NCBI GenBank assembly: GCA_019635215.1
Contig: JAHBZZ010000025.1
Span: 1 to 39,425 of the forward strand
Direction: 5' to 3'
DNA: 39,425 nucleotides
Origin: Nitrosomonas sp.
GTDB taxonomy: Bacteria > Pseudomonadota > Gammaproteobacteria > Burkholderiales > Nitrosomonadaceae
The position numbers and the translations under genes are program-made. The notes beneath the pieces are model-generated. The model had not been told where the DNA came from. It searched no databases and saw only the letters and a list, made by a program, of their open reading frames with translations. Position 1 is the stretch's first letter. Each line of letters starts with the position of its first letter. Shown piece by piece: positions 1 to 8,299 of the stretch.

Positions 1-26
1 CGCTCTACCGACTGAGCTATCGGGGA
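1..26 (-). tRNA. tRNA, 5' part only (probably tRNA-Asn)
   Basis: Read on the minus strand from base 26, the sequence gives a 7-nt acceptor half (TCCCCGA), the TA linker, and a D-arm of the form GCTC-AGTCGGTA-GAGC. The gene runs off the left edge, so the anticodon is not visible. The TCCCCGA acceptor with this D-arm resembles betaproteobacterial tRNA-Asn from memory. The identity is an inference; the tRNA call itself is secure. Confidence 0.85.
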
Positions 27-42
27 TTCAAAAAAGATGCCA

Positions 43-71
43 ATCTTAACGGTTTGAGCCGGTCTGGTCAA
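43..71 (-). promoter_or_regulatory. sigma70 promoter for the tRNA
   Basis: On the minus strand TTGACC (71-66) is followed after exactly 17 nt by TAAGAT (48-43), placing transcription start some 10 nt before the tRNA 5' end. Spacing and position are both as expected for a stable-RNA promoter. A 12-bp palindrome, CCCGAGCTCGGG (81-92), lies just upstream. Confidence 0.65.
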
Positions 72-228
72 CTATATTAACCCGAGCTCGGGATAAGCCC
101 TCAAGCTTTGATCACTTTTTTTCTTTCTGCCGTACAAAGGTCTCATTTTTATGAAATAGGGGTTTGTAAAAGCCGCTACTTAATAGAAATTCCTCATTAT
201 TATTAGGGTATTACGAATGGGTAAAAGA

Positions 229-283
229 TTTTGTGAAGTTTTTGTAATTTTTTTGTGAAGTTTTTGTGAATTTTCTGTATAAT
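229..283 (+). promoter_or_regulatory. Promoter with 22-bp phased direct repeats
   Basis: A perfect -10 hexamer TATAAT sits at 278-283, but no good -35 is found at 16-19 nt spacing. Instead the 17-bp sequence TTTTGTGAAGTTTTTGT occurs at 229-245 and again at 251-267, a 22-bp period (two helical turns), with a further partial TTTTTGTGAA at 261-270. Same-face repeats beside a poor -35 suggest an activator-dependent promoter; this is inference. It drives the small ORF at 346. Confidence 0.55.
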
Positions 284-345
284 AACTACTCAGAATACAA
301 AAAACCTGATTAACATTTTTAACATTCTTTCACTGGAGAAATATA

Positions 346-423
346 ATGGAAAAGCTGCCCGGTACTTATTACGCAATCGTACTCATACTGCTCATGTTCC
401 TGATATTGGAAGCATTCGCATAA
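346..423 (+). CDS. 25-aa single-helix membrane peptide
   Basis: A short ORF (ATG 346, TAA 421) encodes 25 residues: a polar start (MEKLPG), then an almost unbroken hydrophobic run (about residues 8-20) ending in LEAFA. A good Shine-Dalgarno, GGAG at 335-338, lies 7 nt before the ATG; a TATAAT promoter is upstream and a terminator-like hairpin with a T run follows at 469-506. All signals of an independent single-gene unit are therefore present. By size and shape it would be a single-pass inner-membrane peptide, like the small subunits that stabilise respiratory or transport complexes (CydX and KdpF are of this type). It matches none I recognise, so the partner is unknown. The gene is read away from the tRNA. 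Confidence 0.7.
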   Translation: MEKLPGTYYAIVLILLMFLILEAFA

Positions 424-468
424 TCCAAAAAACAAATCAATCAATATTCACTTCTGAATGGTTATAAA

Positions 469-506
469 GAGGCCAGTTCTTTTGTAACATGAACTGTCCT
501 CTTTTT
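469..506 (+). terminator. Rho-independent terminator of the small peptide gene
   Basis: An 11-bp stem with one internal mismatch (arms 469-479 and 491-501, GAGGcCAGTTC / GAACTGtCCTC) is followed directly by TTTTT at 502-506. It lies 46 nt after the stop codon of the 25-aa ORF. Confidence 0.8.
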
Positions 507-519
507 ATCTCATGAATAT

Positions 520-558
520 GAAGTGTAGAACACGATTTTCTATTATGTTCTACACTTC
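520..558. repeat. 13-bp perfect inverted repeat
   Basis: The arms GAAGTGTAGAACA (520-532) and TGTTCTACACTTC (546-558) pair perfectly around a 13-nt AT-rich loop. No T run follows, so a simple terminator is not obvious. It could be a backup hairpin behind the terminator at 469-506 or a protein-binding palindrome. Confidence 0.6.
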
Positions 559-1062
559 TACTGCATTCCAGAATCATGCGCGGTATTTAACCGCAGAATT
601 CGACATCAACTTCTGAAGTTTTATAGCAAAATATCCTGTTTTTGCAGTCAGGCACTGGTTTCAATGTATCATTTGTACCTGAGCGTAAACTTGCTTAACA
701 GTTCATTTGTATGCAGCAGGATAACTTTACGTGCTTGCTGTGTAGTTTGGTATTTTCTCAGTTTTATGAAACATCCCTGCCTACCTAACGGTTTGTTGTA
801 CTGCTACTGAGTATTATTCCACTTGTACAACCAGTACGATGACATATACAAAGCCAACAACAGGCACTGCGAAGATCGCTCCGCCAGTACCGCCGCGTTG
901 TCCGGGAGAAACTTGGCAAGGGCAGTGAAATTTTGTGGCAAAGTCAGTATAAGCCTGATTAGCGAAAAAAGAATTCTGTTTGCCAACGTGTCTTAACAAA
1001 TATCGATTATGAGTTTGAGCAGCCCATTTAAAATAATGGATCAGAAACATACACTGCTTGCC
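559..1062. other. Gene-poor stretch
   Basis: I see no supportable gene here. Two overlapping minus-strand ORFs (804-986 and 814-1050) cover much of it, but neither has a Shine-Dalgarno sequence or a recognisable domain. The 78-codon one has a hydrophobic C-terminus and could be a decayed membrane-protein fragment. Confidence 0.4.
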
Positions 1063-1115
1063 GATCTCTCGATCTCTCGATCTCTCGATCTCTCGATCTC
1101 TCGATCTCTCGATCT
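1063..1115. repeat. 8-bp tandem repeat (GATCTCTC)x6 plus partial
   Basis: Six perfect head-to-tail copies of GATCTCTC occupy 1063-1110, followed by a partial GATCT. Such simple-sequence repeats change copy number by slippage. The tract is not inside a supported gene; it lies about 40 bp upstream of the Fur-box-like site and 270 bp upstream of the PepSY gene. Confidence 0.95.
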
Positions 1116-1156
1116 ATCTGTTTATCACGTGTCATTGAATAATAGCTTGCAAACAT

Positions 1157-1176
1157 AAATGAGAATGATTTGTATT
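1157..1176 (+). promoter_or_regulatory. Fur-box-like operator
   Basis: AAATGAGAATGATTTGTATT fits the usual proteobacterial Fur-box form (AATGAGAATnATTTGCATT) with a single difference. It lies upstream of the PepSY membrane-protein gene, a family commonly controlled by iron. The leader to the start codon would be about 200 nt, so the exact promoter is not fixed. Confidence 0.6.
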
Positions 1177-1381
1177 AATATACAAAAACCTGTACGATAA
1201 CGTATAAACAAGCGGACACTCACGGACCCGTGCGAATGAAGAAGAATAGTGTGCATGCAACTCTCTGAACTCAATAGCAATCGCTCAAGAAGCAAACCAG
1301 TGTTTATCAGTGTATTCATCTTAATTAAAGATTTTCTGCAAAATATTCTAGGAAAGATCGTTTTTACTGGGAGCTAACACT

Positions 1382-2701
1382 ATGCGCGTATTCTGGACAA
1401 TCGTACATCGTTGGATTGGTTTGGTAACAGCGGTCTTTTTATTTCTGACGGGAATAACCGGTGCAGTGATCTCCTGGGATCACGAACTGGATGAGCTGTT
1501 AAATCCGCATCTGGTTGAAACACATTCTTCCGGTCCGATACAGTCACCGTTGCTGCTCGCACAGCAGGTGGAAGAACGCTATCCGGAAATTGCTGTCCAG
1601 TTTATCCCATTGATGGTGGAAACAGGCAAGTCACTGGAATTAGGCGTCGATGCACGCGTTGATCCGGTCACCAACAGGTTGTTCGAACCGGGATTTAATC
1701 AGATTTTCATCGATCCCGTTTCCGGCGATGAACTCGGCAAGCGGGAATGGGGCGCTGTCTGGCCGATTTCCAAGGAAACATTCGTTTCCTTTCTATATAA
1801 ATTGCATTTTTCTCTGCATTTACCTGAGATGTGGGGTATTGACCGCTGGGGTATCTGGTTGTTGGGCATCATTGCAATCCTGTGGACATTTGATTGTTTC
1901 GTGGGCGCCTATCTCACATTGCCCGCCCGTAAGCGATCTCAACACAAAGCCGCCGACTGGCGGTCAAATGATGCATCGGATACCGAAGAAACAAGCGGCA
2001 CCAAAAGTTTCTGGCAGCGCTGGAAGCCTGCATGGAAAATCCGCACCAACGCAAGCACATATAAATTGAATTTCGATTTACACCGCGCAATCAGTCTGTG
2101 GACATGGGGAATCCTGTTCATCGTTGCTTTTACGGCATTCTCAATGAATCTATATCGGGAAGTGTTTTTTCCGATTATGAACAATTTTTCCCAGTTGACC
2201 CCCACACCGTTCGAGTCCCGTGAACCCAGATCGAAGCATGAGCCAATTACGCCCGTTCTGACTTTTGCCGAAACTGTCGCGATCGCCGAGGAAGATGCAA
2301 AAGAGAAGGGATGGCAGGAACCGGCAGGCGCTATCTTTTATTCCCAGGAGTTTGGTATCTATGGTGTGCAGTTTCATTATCCGGAAGCTGATCATGGAAC
2401 CGGCGGAGCTGGTCACAAGAGCTTATTTTACGACGGCATGAACGGACAATATCTCGGCGAGGTCTTGCCCTGGAAAGGAACAGCTGCCGATATTTTTTTA
2501 CAGGCTCAATTTCCACTGCACTCGGGACGCATCCTCGGCTTACCAGGGCGTATTCTGATTTCTCTGATGGGACTGGTTGTTGCAATGCTCAGCGTCACGG
2601 GCGTTTATATCTGGTGGAAAAAACGGGCGGCGCGTAACAAGCTGTCAGCGCGAGGTGTACCGTCATCCGATAATCAGCCAGTAAAAATAGAGGTACATTG
2701 A
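1382..2701 (+). CDS. PepSY-associated TM-helix membrane protein
   Basis: 439-aa inner-membrane protein of the PepSY_TM (PiuB-like) family, usually found with iron/siderophore uptake genes and proposed to act in reduction or handling of ferric-siderophores. The N-terminus RVFWTIVHRWIGLVTAVFLF is typical of the family. Four hydrophobic segments are visible at about residues 8-30, 154-180, 234-259 and 390-411, with two large periplasmic loops between them. The ATG at 1382 is preceded by GGGAG at 1369-1373, a good ribosome-binding site. A Fur-box-like site lies upstream at 1157, which supports iron repression. The next gene, a phosphopantetheinyl transferase, follows after 15 nt and is probably cotranscribed. 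Family assignment is firm; the iron role is inferred. Confidence 0.88.
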   Translation: MRVFWTIVHRWIGLVTAVFLFLTGITGAVISWDHELDELLNPHLVETHSSGPIQSPLLLAQQVEERYPEIAVQFIPLMVETGKSLELGVDARVDPVTNRLFEPGFNQIFIDPVSGDELGKREWGAVWPISKETFVSFLYKLHFSLHLPEMWGIDRWGIWLLGIIAILWTFDCFVGAYLTLPARKRSQHKAADWRSNDASDTEETSGTKSFWQRWKPAWKIRTNASTYKLNFDLHRAISLWTWGILFIVAFTAFSMNLYREVFFPIMNNFSQLTPTPFESREPRSKHEPITPVLTFAETVAIAEEDAKEKGWQEPAGAIFYSQEFGIYGVQFHYPEADHGTGGAGHKSLFYDGMNGQYLGEVLPWKGTAADIFLQAQFPLHSGRILGLPGRILISLMGLVVAMLSVTGVYIWWKKRAARNKLSARGVPSSDNQPVKIEVH

Positions 2702-2716
2702 GTACTATCGTAATCT

Positions 2717-3376
2717 ATGCAATTGCTGGCATTACCCCAAGCAGTTCCGGCAGGTGTTGAAGTTTGGCTGCTGACACTGAATTTACAAGTACCTCTGCAT
2801 GATTCCGATCTGTCGATACTGAATGACAGTGAGCGCAAACATGCATCGTCTCTGCATTTTCATGCGGATCGCGTACGTTCGGTCGTTACAAGAGCGACAT
2901 TGAGAAGACTGCTGGCTGCGCGCACGATGATGGCACCGGAAGCTTTGCTTTTAACTGCGAATGAATACGGAAAACCCGGTTTGCAAGGTAATGCGAATAT
3001 TGAATTCAATGTTTCGCATGCAGGCTGCTTTGCATTGATCGCACTGTCCAGTCATCAACGGGTTGGTGTGGATATCGAATATATTGATCGGCTTATAGAT
3101 GTGCACAGTATAAGTCAACATGTGTTTTCGCCATTGGAACGTCAATCGGCTCAGATGTCGCAGCAAGCATTCATGCGCCACTGGGTTGCCAAGGAATCCG
3201 CATTAAAAGCACTGGGCTTCGGAATTTCCGAACATCTGCAAGCGGTTTCCATATTATCCAGTGACAATACCGATTATCAGATCGTCTGCGATTATCCGGC
3301 ATGGCCCAGATTAAAAGGCTGGTTGATCGAGGTACCCGTTGATGATTATCTGGCGGCGCTTACCGTAGAATGCTGA
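2717..3376 (+). CDS. Sfp-type 4'-phosphopantetheinyl transferase
   Basis: 219-aa enzyme that would transfer the phosphopantetheine arm of CoA to a serine of carrier-protein domains (NRPS, PKS or ACP). Two hallmark motifs of the Sfp/HetI superfamily are visible: GVDIEYI around residue 116 (magnesium-binding Asp) and WVAKESALKALGFG around 155-168 (the WxxKEAxxKxxG box). Length matches the family. It starts 15 nt after the PepSY gene without a strong Shine-Dalgarno, so translation may be coupled. Pairing with an iron-type membrane protein hints at siderophore synthesis, but no NRPS or PKS lies in this window, so its substrate may be encoded elsewhere or may be the fatty-acid carrier protein. Confidence 0.9.
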   Translation: MQLLALPQAVPAGVEVWLLTLNLQVPLHDSDLSILNDSERKHASSLHFHADRVRSVVTRATLRRLLAARTMMAPEALLLTANEYGKPGLQGNANIEFNVSHAGCFALIALSSHQRVGVDIEYIDRLIDVHSISQHVFSPLERQSAQMSQQAFMRHWVAKESALKALGFGISEHLQAVSILSSDNTDYQIVCDYPAWPRLKGWLIEVPVDDYLAALTVEC

Positions 3377-3718
3377 CCGGTATTGACGCCAATAGGCATA
3401 CGCGATAAAACTGCCGACATTTTGAAATTAAATCATACAGAATACAGATTAAATAGAGCCTTAAATGTGCGTTACTCCCCTGATAATACTGCAATTGACA
3501 ACCGCCGGATGCAGATCTTTACGATGGATTACAGTCTGGCAAGCAACCATGAAAACGGACAATATCCGCGGATCTAATATATATTCAAAACACCTGCCAC
3601 CCAGCTTCACAGCCATTACGTTTCATCCCCAGACTCATTGTCACCTGATGCGCAGCAGAAACGCGCGATGGAATCCGTTACGTGACGACACACTGATATA
3701 TCCGATTATTAGGTATCA
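3377..3718. other. Intergenic stretch without a supported gene
   Basis: 342 bp between the phosphopantetheinyl transferase and the RND adaptor. Two short overlapping ORFs (from 3383 and 3465) show no ribosome-binding site, domain or codon signature. I see no convincing terminator. The promoter of the efflux operon presumably lies here. Confidence 0.4.
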
Positions 3719-4969
3719 ATGAAAATATCCCGGCAGTTGTTCGTCGCATTATTGATCACGATTATCGGTGGATTGGCAGCTTTTGCGATTGTGCAGTTTC
3801 CGCCGCAGACCGATCAGCAAGAAGAAGAGACCACTAAACCGCCACCGGTGCAAATCATCGTAGTAACACCCGCACGGTTGCGTTTGGATGTGCGCTCGCA
3901 AGGGCGCGTCCAGGCCCAGACCGAAATCGATATGGTCACCGGGGTTTCCGGGAACATTATCAAAATTTCGCCGGCTTTTGTCAGCGGAGGATTTTTCAAA
4001 AAAGGGGATCTGCTGGTTTCAGTCGATCCCGCAGAATATGATCTGCGCGTGGCACAAGCCCAGGCCAGAGTTATGGAAGCGCAGTACCAGTTGACGCGGG
4101 AAGAAGCTGAAGCTGAGCAGGCACGTGATGAATGGCAGCATCTGGGGCAGGGAGCCCCGAATCCGCTGAGCCTGCGGATTCCACAGCTCAGGGAAAAGAA
4201 AGCAAAGCTGGCCGCTGAACAGGAAGAATTGAAGAATGCCCAATTGCTCAGGCAACGCACCGATATTCGTGCGCCGTTCAACGGCCGGGTGCGCAGCAAG
4301 GAAGTCGGCCTCGGTCAATTTATTAGCAGCGGCGCAATATTGGGAAGAATCTACAGTACTGATCTTGCGGAAATACGTCTTCCCATCAATACTCAGGAAC
4401 TGGCATTTCTCGATCTGGCCGGTTTATCCGGCCAGGCGCGTTCCGCCAAGAAAATACCGGTAACGCTGATGGCATATTACCAGGGACAGCAACAAACCTG
4501 GCAGGGTCATATCGTGCGCAGCGAAGATGTGATCGATGAAAAAACCGGCATGACAATCGTGGTCGCACAGGTTCCAGATCCTTTCGGTACCGGAAAATCC
4601 AGACCATCCCGGCCTGAATCGTCTCCGGTCAGTTTACCGGTAGGGCTATTTGTGGAAGCACGTATCGAAGGCCGCTGGTTTGATGATCTGATTGTCCTGC
4701 CAGCCGGTGCGCTGTTTAAAAATAATCACGTTGCCGTAGTTGATCAGGACAATCGCCTGCGCTTGCGCGCGGTGGACATATTCCGAAGGGAACATGAGCA
4801 AATCACTATTAAAGCGGGTTTAAACACTGGCGAGCACGTGCTTGTTTCTGGCCTGCACCACCCGGTTGACGGCATGCTGGTAACACCGGTCGTTCCCGCT
4901 CACGCAGCACATCCAACCGGCGGTGAGAAAACGGTAGAAAGCGCCCCCGATACACAACCGAATCCATGA
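3719..4969 (+). CDS. RND efflux periplasmic adaptor (membrane fusion protein)
   Basis: 416-aa HlyD/AcrA-type adaptor that would link the inner-membrane RND pump encoded next door to an outer-membrane channel. An N-terminal membrane anchor spans about residues 7-27 with no lipobox. The biotinyl-lipoyl half-motif begins near residue 50 (VRSQGRVQAQTEIDMVTGVSG), an alpha-hairpin rich in Glu, Gln and Ala covers about 105-180, and the second lipoyl half follows as TDIRAPFNGRVRSKEVGLGQF. The C-terminal beta-barrel and membrane-proximal domains end in a Pro/Thr-rich tail. Its stop overlaps the pump start by 4 nt (ATGA), so the two are translationally coupled. The substrate cannot be read from the sequence. 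Confidence 0.9.
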   Translation: MKISRQLFVALLITIIGGLAAFAIVQFPPQTDQQEEETTKPPPVQIIVVTPARLRLDVRSQGRVQAQTEIDMVTGVSGNIIKISPAFVSGGFFKKGDLLVSVDPAEYDLRVAQAQARVMEAQYQLTREEAEAEQARDEWQHLGQGAPNPLSLRIPQLREKKAKLAAEQEELKNAQLLRQRTDIRAPFNGRVRSKEVGLGQFISSGAILGRIYSTDLAEIRLPINTQELAFLDLAGLSGQARSAKKIPVTLMAYYQGQQQTWQGHIVRSEDVIDEKTGMTIVVAQVPDPFGTGKSRPSRPESSPVSLPVGLFVEARIEGRWFDDLIVLPAGALFKNNHVAVVDQDNRLRLRAVDIFRREHEQITIKAGLNTGEHVLVSGLHHPVDGMLVTPVVPAHAAHPTGGEKTVESAPDTQPNP

Positions 4970-7900
4970 AGCTCATTATCTGGTTCGCCCGCAATCCTAT
5001 TGCCGCTAACTTTTTAATGCTTGTCATCATTGCTGGTGGATTGCTCGGCCTATCGATATCGGATCGGTATACGGTTCCACCCGCGCCTCAGAATCAACTG
5101 CAGATTGGAATCGCTTACCCCGGCGTCAGCCCCGCCGAAGTGGAACGGGCGCTCTGTATTCCGATCGAAGAAGCCATTCATGATCTGGCCGGGATCCGGC
5201 ATATCAACACCATCGCGCATCAGGCAGAATGTGAAATCTTCATAGAATTTGATCCCACACTCAATCCGACGCATTTTCAGGCTGCCGTACAGGCGAGAAT
5301 GGACCGAATCCCGGCTTTGCCGAAAGGTGCCGAGAAATTAAGAATCCGGGAAGTGAAAATGGATACTTCCGCCGTGATCGTCATGGTACACGGCGAAGTT
5401 GACCGGTTAATCCTGATGCGTCAGCGCGATCAGCTGCGGGCGATGCTGAGCAAGCATCCGGATATCGGCGAACTTTTTTCCTGGCCGCTGCTGCCCTATG
5501 AAATTGCAATAGAAATCACAGAGTCGGATCTGCACCGCTATGCGTTGAGCTTCGAGGAAGTTGCCGCCGCGATTCAGGCGGCATCCAATAATATCCCCGC
5601 GGGAGAACTCAAAAAAACCGACGGCAAACTGTTGCTGAGAAGCAAGGGACAGGCGATGACAGTGGCTGACTATGCCGCCATCAGCTTGCGCGCCGATCTA
5701 CAGGGTGCGCTCCTGCTGCTGGGTGATATCGCCCGGATCTATGAAACTACCAGAGAACAGGACTTACTGATCAGGATTGATGGCAAACCGGCTGTGCAAA
5801 TATTTGTAAAATCAAAAAACCGGATTGTCAGTACGGTCGAAGCAGTTAATGAGGTTATTGATGCCTACCGTTCCACCTTACCGGATGGCGTGGGTATCAC
5901 CACTTGGGACGATTGGTCGAAATACTATCAGCAGAATATGTCCATGCTGTTGAGTTCGGCATTTTTCGGCTTTCTGCTGATTCTGCTGGTCCTAACGCTG
6001 ACACTGCGCTTCCATTTGGCTTTGTGGGTCAGCTGCGGGATTCTGATATCGGTTCTCGGCACCCTCTGGGTTATGCCCATATTGGGTATTTCTCTGAACA
6101 CCTATTCGATTGCGGCATTGATCATGGTATTGGGCGTCGTAGTGGATGACGCGGTCATCGTCAGCGAGAATGTTTATACGCACGAACAGCAAGGGCGGAC
6201 TGGCTTATCCGGCGCAATCAGCGGCACACTGGAGGTTGCGCCGCTGGTGATATTGATGGTTTTATCCACCATGATCGCTTTCATACCGGGTATGTTCCTG
6301 CCCGGCTTGAGCGGCTATCTGATGTACAACATTTCCGCGGTTGTCATGCTGGCGCTGGCTTTTTCCTTACTGGAAACATTGCTCATTTTACCTGCGCATT
6401 TGGCCATGTATACCACCAGACCGGCTTCAGGCCGCAAGCAATCGATTTTTTCATTGGATGCGATCCAGACAAAAGTCGATGCCGCATTGCACGGATTCAT
6501 CAGAAATGTCTATATCCCAGTACTGAAAACAACACTGCGATTTCGTTACATCGCGTTATCCATATTTGTTATATTGCTGCTGATCACTTGGGCGCTGGTT
6601 TTTTCCGGCCGAGTGCAAAGTGTCATGGATGCGCCTGTGAACGATTATTATTTGGTTGCGGTACTGGAACATCCGGCCGGAACACCGCTTGAAGAAGTGG
6701 ACAGCCACGTGAGACGCCTGGAACAGATCGCCAGCGACATCCGCCTTGAATTGAACAACACATTCGGCGCCGGTGTATCATCCGTACTGAAGGACAGCTT
6801 TCAGCATGTCGTGGCTGTAAGCGATGACTACATCGGCTTTGTCAATATCGAAATGGCCATTGATGAGCGTATCCGCTCCAGAGTGGATGACATCAAACAG
6901 GAATGGCAGAAACGTTTCGGTGAACTCCCGACGGGCACAACACTTTCTTTCCAGACCTTCTGGCCCAGAAATCTCGGCATATCCGCAACGCAGTCCGCCA
7001 AAGCGATTGAGCTGAAACTGATCGCACCCGATAGTGCATTGCAAAGCGCAGCGGGAGAAGCACTCAAAGCGAAACTCGCTTCCTATGCCGGCGTGCACAG
7101 TGTGACAAGCTCCATGCAGGCCGGCAAACCCGAGTTAAACCTCCGCCTTAAACCGGAAGCCGCCTTTCATGGATTGACCATGCAGGGCCTGGGTGAACAG
7201 GTCCGCAATGGTTTTTTAGGACTGGAAGTACAGCGGTTTTTCCATGACCGCGAAGAAATCCGGGTGATAACACGTTTTCCTGCCGAACAGCGCCGCTCTC
7301 TGGACGATCTGTATCGCATGCCGATCAGACTGGCCGACGGCAACACCGTCCCTTTCGCCGCAATCGCCGAAGCTGAATACACACCGGGTTTTGCTAATAT
7401 AACTCGTCACAACCGGGAACGTATTCAACTCATCAGTGCGGAAGTGTATAAAGAACAAGTCAATGTTGAAATAGTTCTGACCGATCTGCGGACACATGTC
7501 ATTCCTGCTCTGGAAATGCAATATCCCGGAATAAAAATCGAACCCGGCCAAACCCGGCAAAAGCAGGAGGAAGCCATGTCGAATCTGTGGGGCTATGGCG
7601 CATTCGCATTATTGGGCATTTATGCGCTCCTGGCCGTACCGCTGCGTTCCTATACCCAGCCGCTCATGATCATGCTGGCAATTCCGTTCGGCTTTATCGG
7701 CGCGGTGTCAGGCCATATACTGCTGAATATTCCGTTGTCGTTGGAATCCTATGTCGCCATGTTCGCCGTAGGCGGGATTGTGATCAACGACAGCCTGATA
7801 TTAATAGCCCGGATCAATAAATCGCTACAAAAAAACGTATCGATTTACAAAGCCGTAATGCGTGCAGGAAAAGCACGGTTCCGCGCCATATTCCTGACCG

Positions 7901-8106
7901 CGATCACAACTTTCCTGGGTTTGTTGCCGCTGATCAACGAACAAAGCTCGGATGCCGAAAAAATCATGCCGATGGCAATCACACTCGCATTCGGTATCCT
8001 GTTTTCGACAGTCGTCACTTTACTGCTGATCCCGATCAGCTGCGTTATTCTGAAAGAAGTATCCGAACGGAAATTAATCAATCGGATGACTCAGAGCGCT
8101 TCCTGA
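4966..8106 (+). CDS. RND efflux transporter permease (AcrB/MexF-like)
   Basis: 1046-aa proton-driven inner-membrane pump of the RND superfamily, full length for the family. It opens with the usual first helix (ARNPIAANFLMLVIIAGGLL), followed by the porter-domain signature around YPGVSPAEVE. The proton-relay Asp pair falls at D394-D395 in GVVVDDAVIVSENVY. A second helix bundle starts near residue 870 (NLWGYGAFALLGIYALLAVPL). The protein is more like multidrug (HAE-type) pumps than heavy-metal (CusA) pumps in this motif. No outer-membrane factor gene follows, so the system would need a TolC-like channel from elsewhere. Transcribed with the adaptor. Confidence 0.92.
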   Translation: MKLIIWFARNPIAANFLMLVIIAGGLLGLSISDRYTVPPAPQNQLQIGIAYPGVSPAEVERALCIPIEEAIHDLAGIRHINTIAHQAECEIFIEFDPTLNPTHFQAAVQARMDRIPALPKGAEKLRIREVKMDTSAVIVMVHGEVDRLILMRQRDQLRAMLSKHPDIGELFSWPLLPYEIAIEITESDLHRYALSFEEVAAAIQAASNNIPAGELKKTDGKLLLRSKGQAMTVADYAAISLRADLQGALLLLGDIARIYETTREQDLLIRIDGKPAVQIFVKSKNRIVSTVEAVNEVIDAYRSTLPDGVGITTWDDWSKYYQQNMSMLLSSAFFGFLLILLVLTLTLRFHLALWVSCGILISVLGTLWVMPILGISLNTYSIAALIMVLGVVVDDAVIVSENVYTHEQQGRTGLSGAISGTLEVAPLVILMVLSTMIAFIPGMFLPGLSGYLMYNISAVVMLALAFSLLETLLILPAHLAMYTTRPASGRKQSIFSLDAIQTKVDAALHGFIRNVYIPVLKTTLRFRYIALSIFVILLLITWALVFSGRVQSVMDAPVNDYYLVAVLEHPAGTPLEEVDSHVRRLEQIASDIRLELNNTFGAGVSSVLKDSFQHVVAVSDDYIGFVNIEMAIDERIRSRVDDIKQEWQKRFGELPTGTTLSFQTFWPRNLGISATQSAKAIELKLIAPDSALQSAAGEALKAKLASYAGVHSVTSSMQAGKPELNLRLKPEAAFHGLTMQGLGEQVRNGFLGLEVQRFFHDREEIRVITRFPAEQRRSLDDLYRMPIRLADGNTVPFAAIAEAEYTPGFANITRHNRERIQLISAEVYKEQVNVEIVLTDLRTHVIPALEMQYPGIKIEPGQTRQKQEEAMSNLWGYGAFALLGIYALLAVPLRSYTQPLMIMLAIPFGFIGAVSGHILLNIPLSLESYVAMFAVGGIVINDSLILIARINKSLQKNVSIYKAVMRAGKARFRAIFLTAITTFLGLLPLINEQSSDAEKIMPMAITLAFGILFSTVVTLLLIPISCVILKEVSERKLINRMTQSAS

Positions 8107-8299
8107 CCTAATGGAATGGATGCTCACAACCCCGAACGGCATCTAATGTGTCAAAGTAGTGGTGTAAAAACTATCCAACAAGATCATTTCGCTGTAAAGT
8201 TTTGTCTGTGCGCAAGAAGGAAGGACTGACAATTGTTATAAAAAAATACTGTATGAACAGGCCCAGCGAAAACGGATAACACCGTAATACCGATAGAAA

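Noticed and set aside
804-1050. Minus-strand ORFs of 60 and 78 codons
   Set aside because: No ribosome-binding site, no recognisable domain, and they overlap each other in different frames. The hydrophobic C-terminus of the longer one alone is not enough.
1125-1319. Minus-strand 64-codon ORF covering the Fur-like site
   Set aside because: It would cover the promoter region of the PepSY gene and shows no family resemblance or start signals.
3383-3722. Two short ORFs between the PPTase and RND genes
   Set aside because: They overlap each other, lack Shine-Dalgarno sequences and have composition like random translation.
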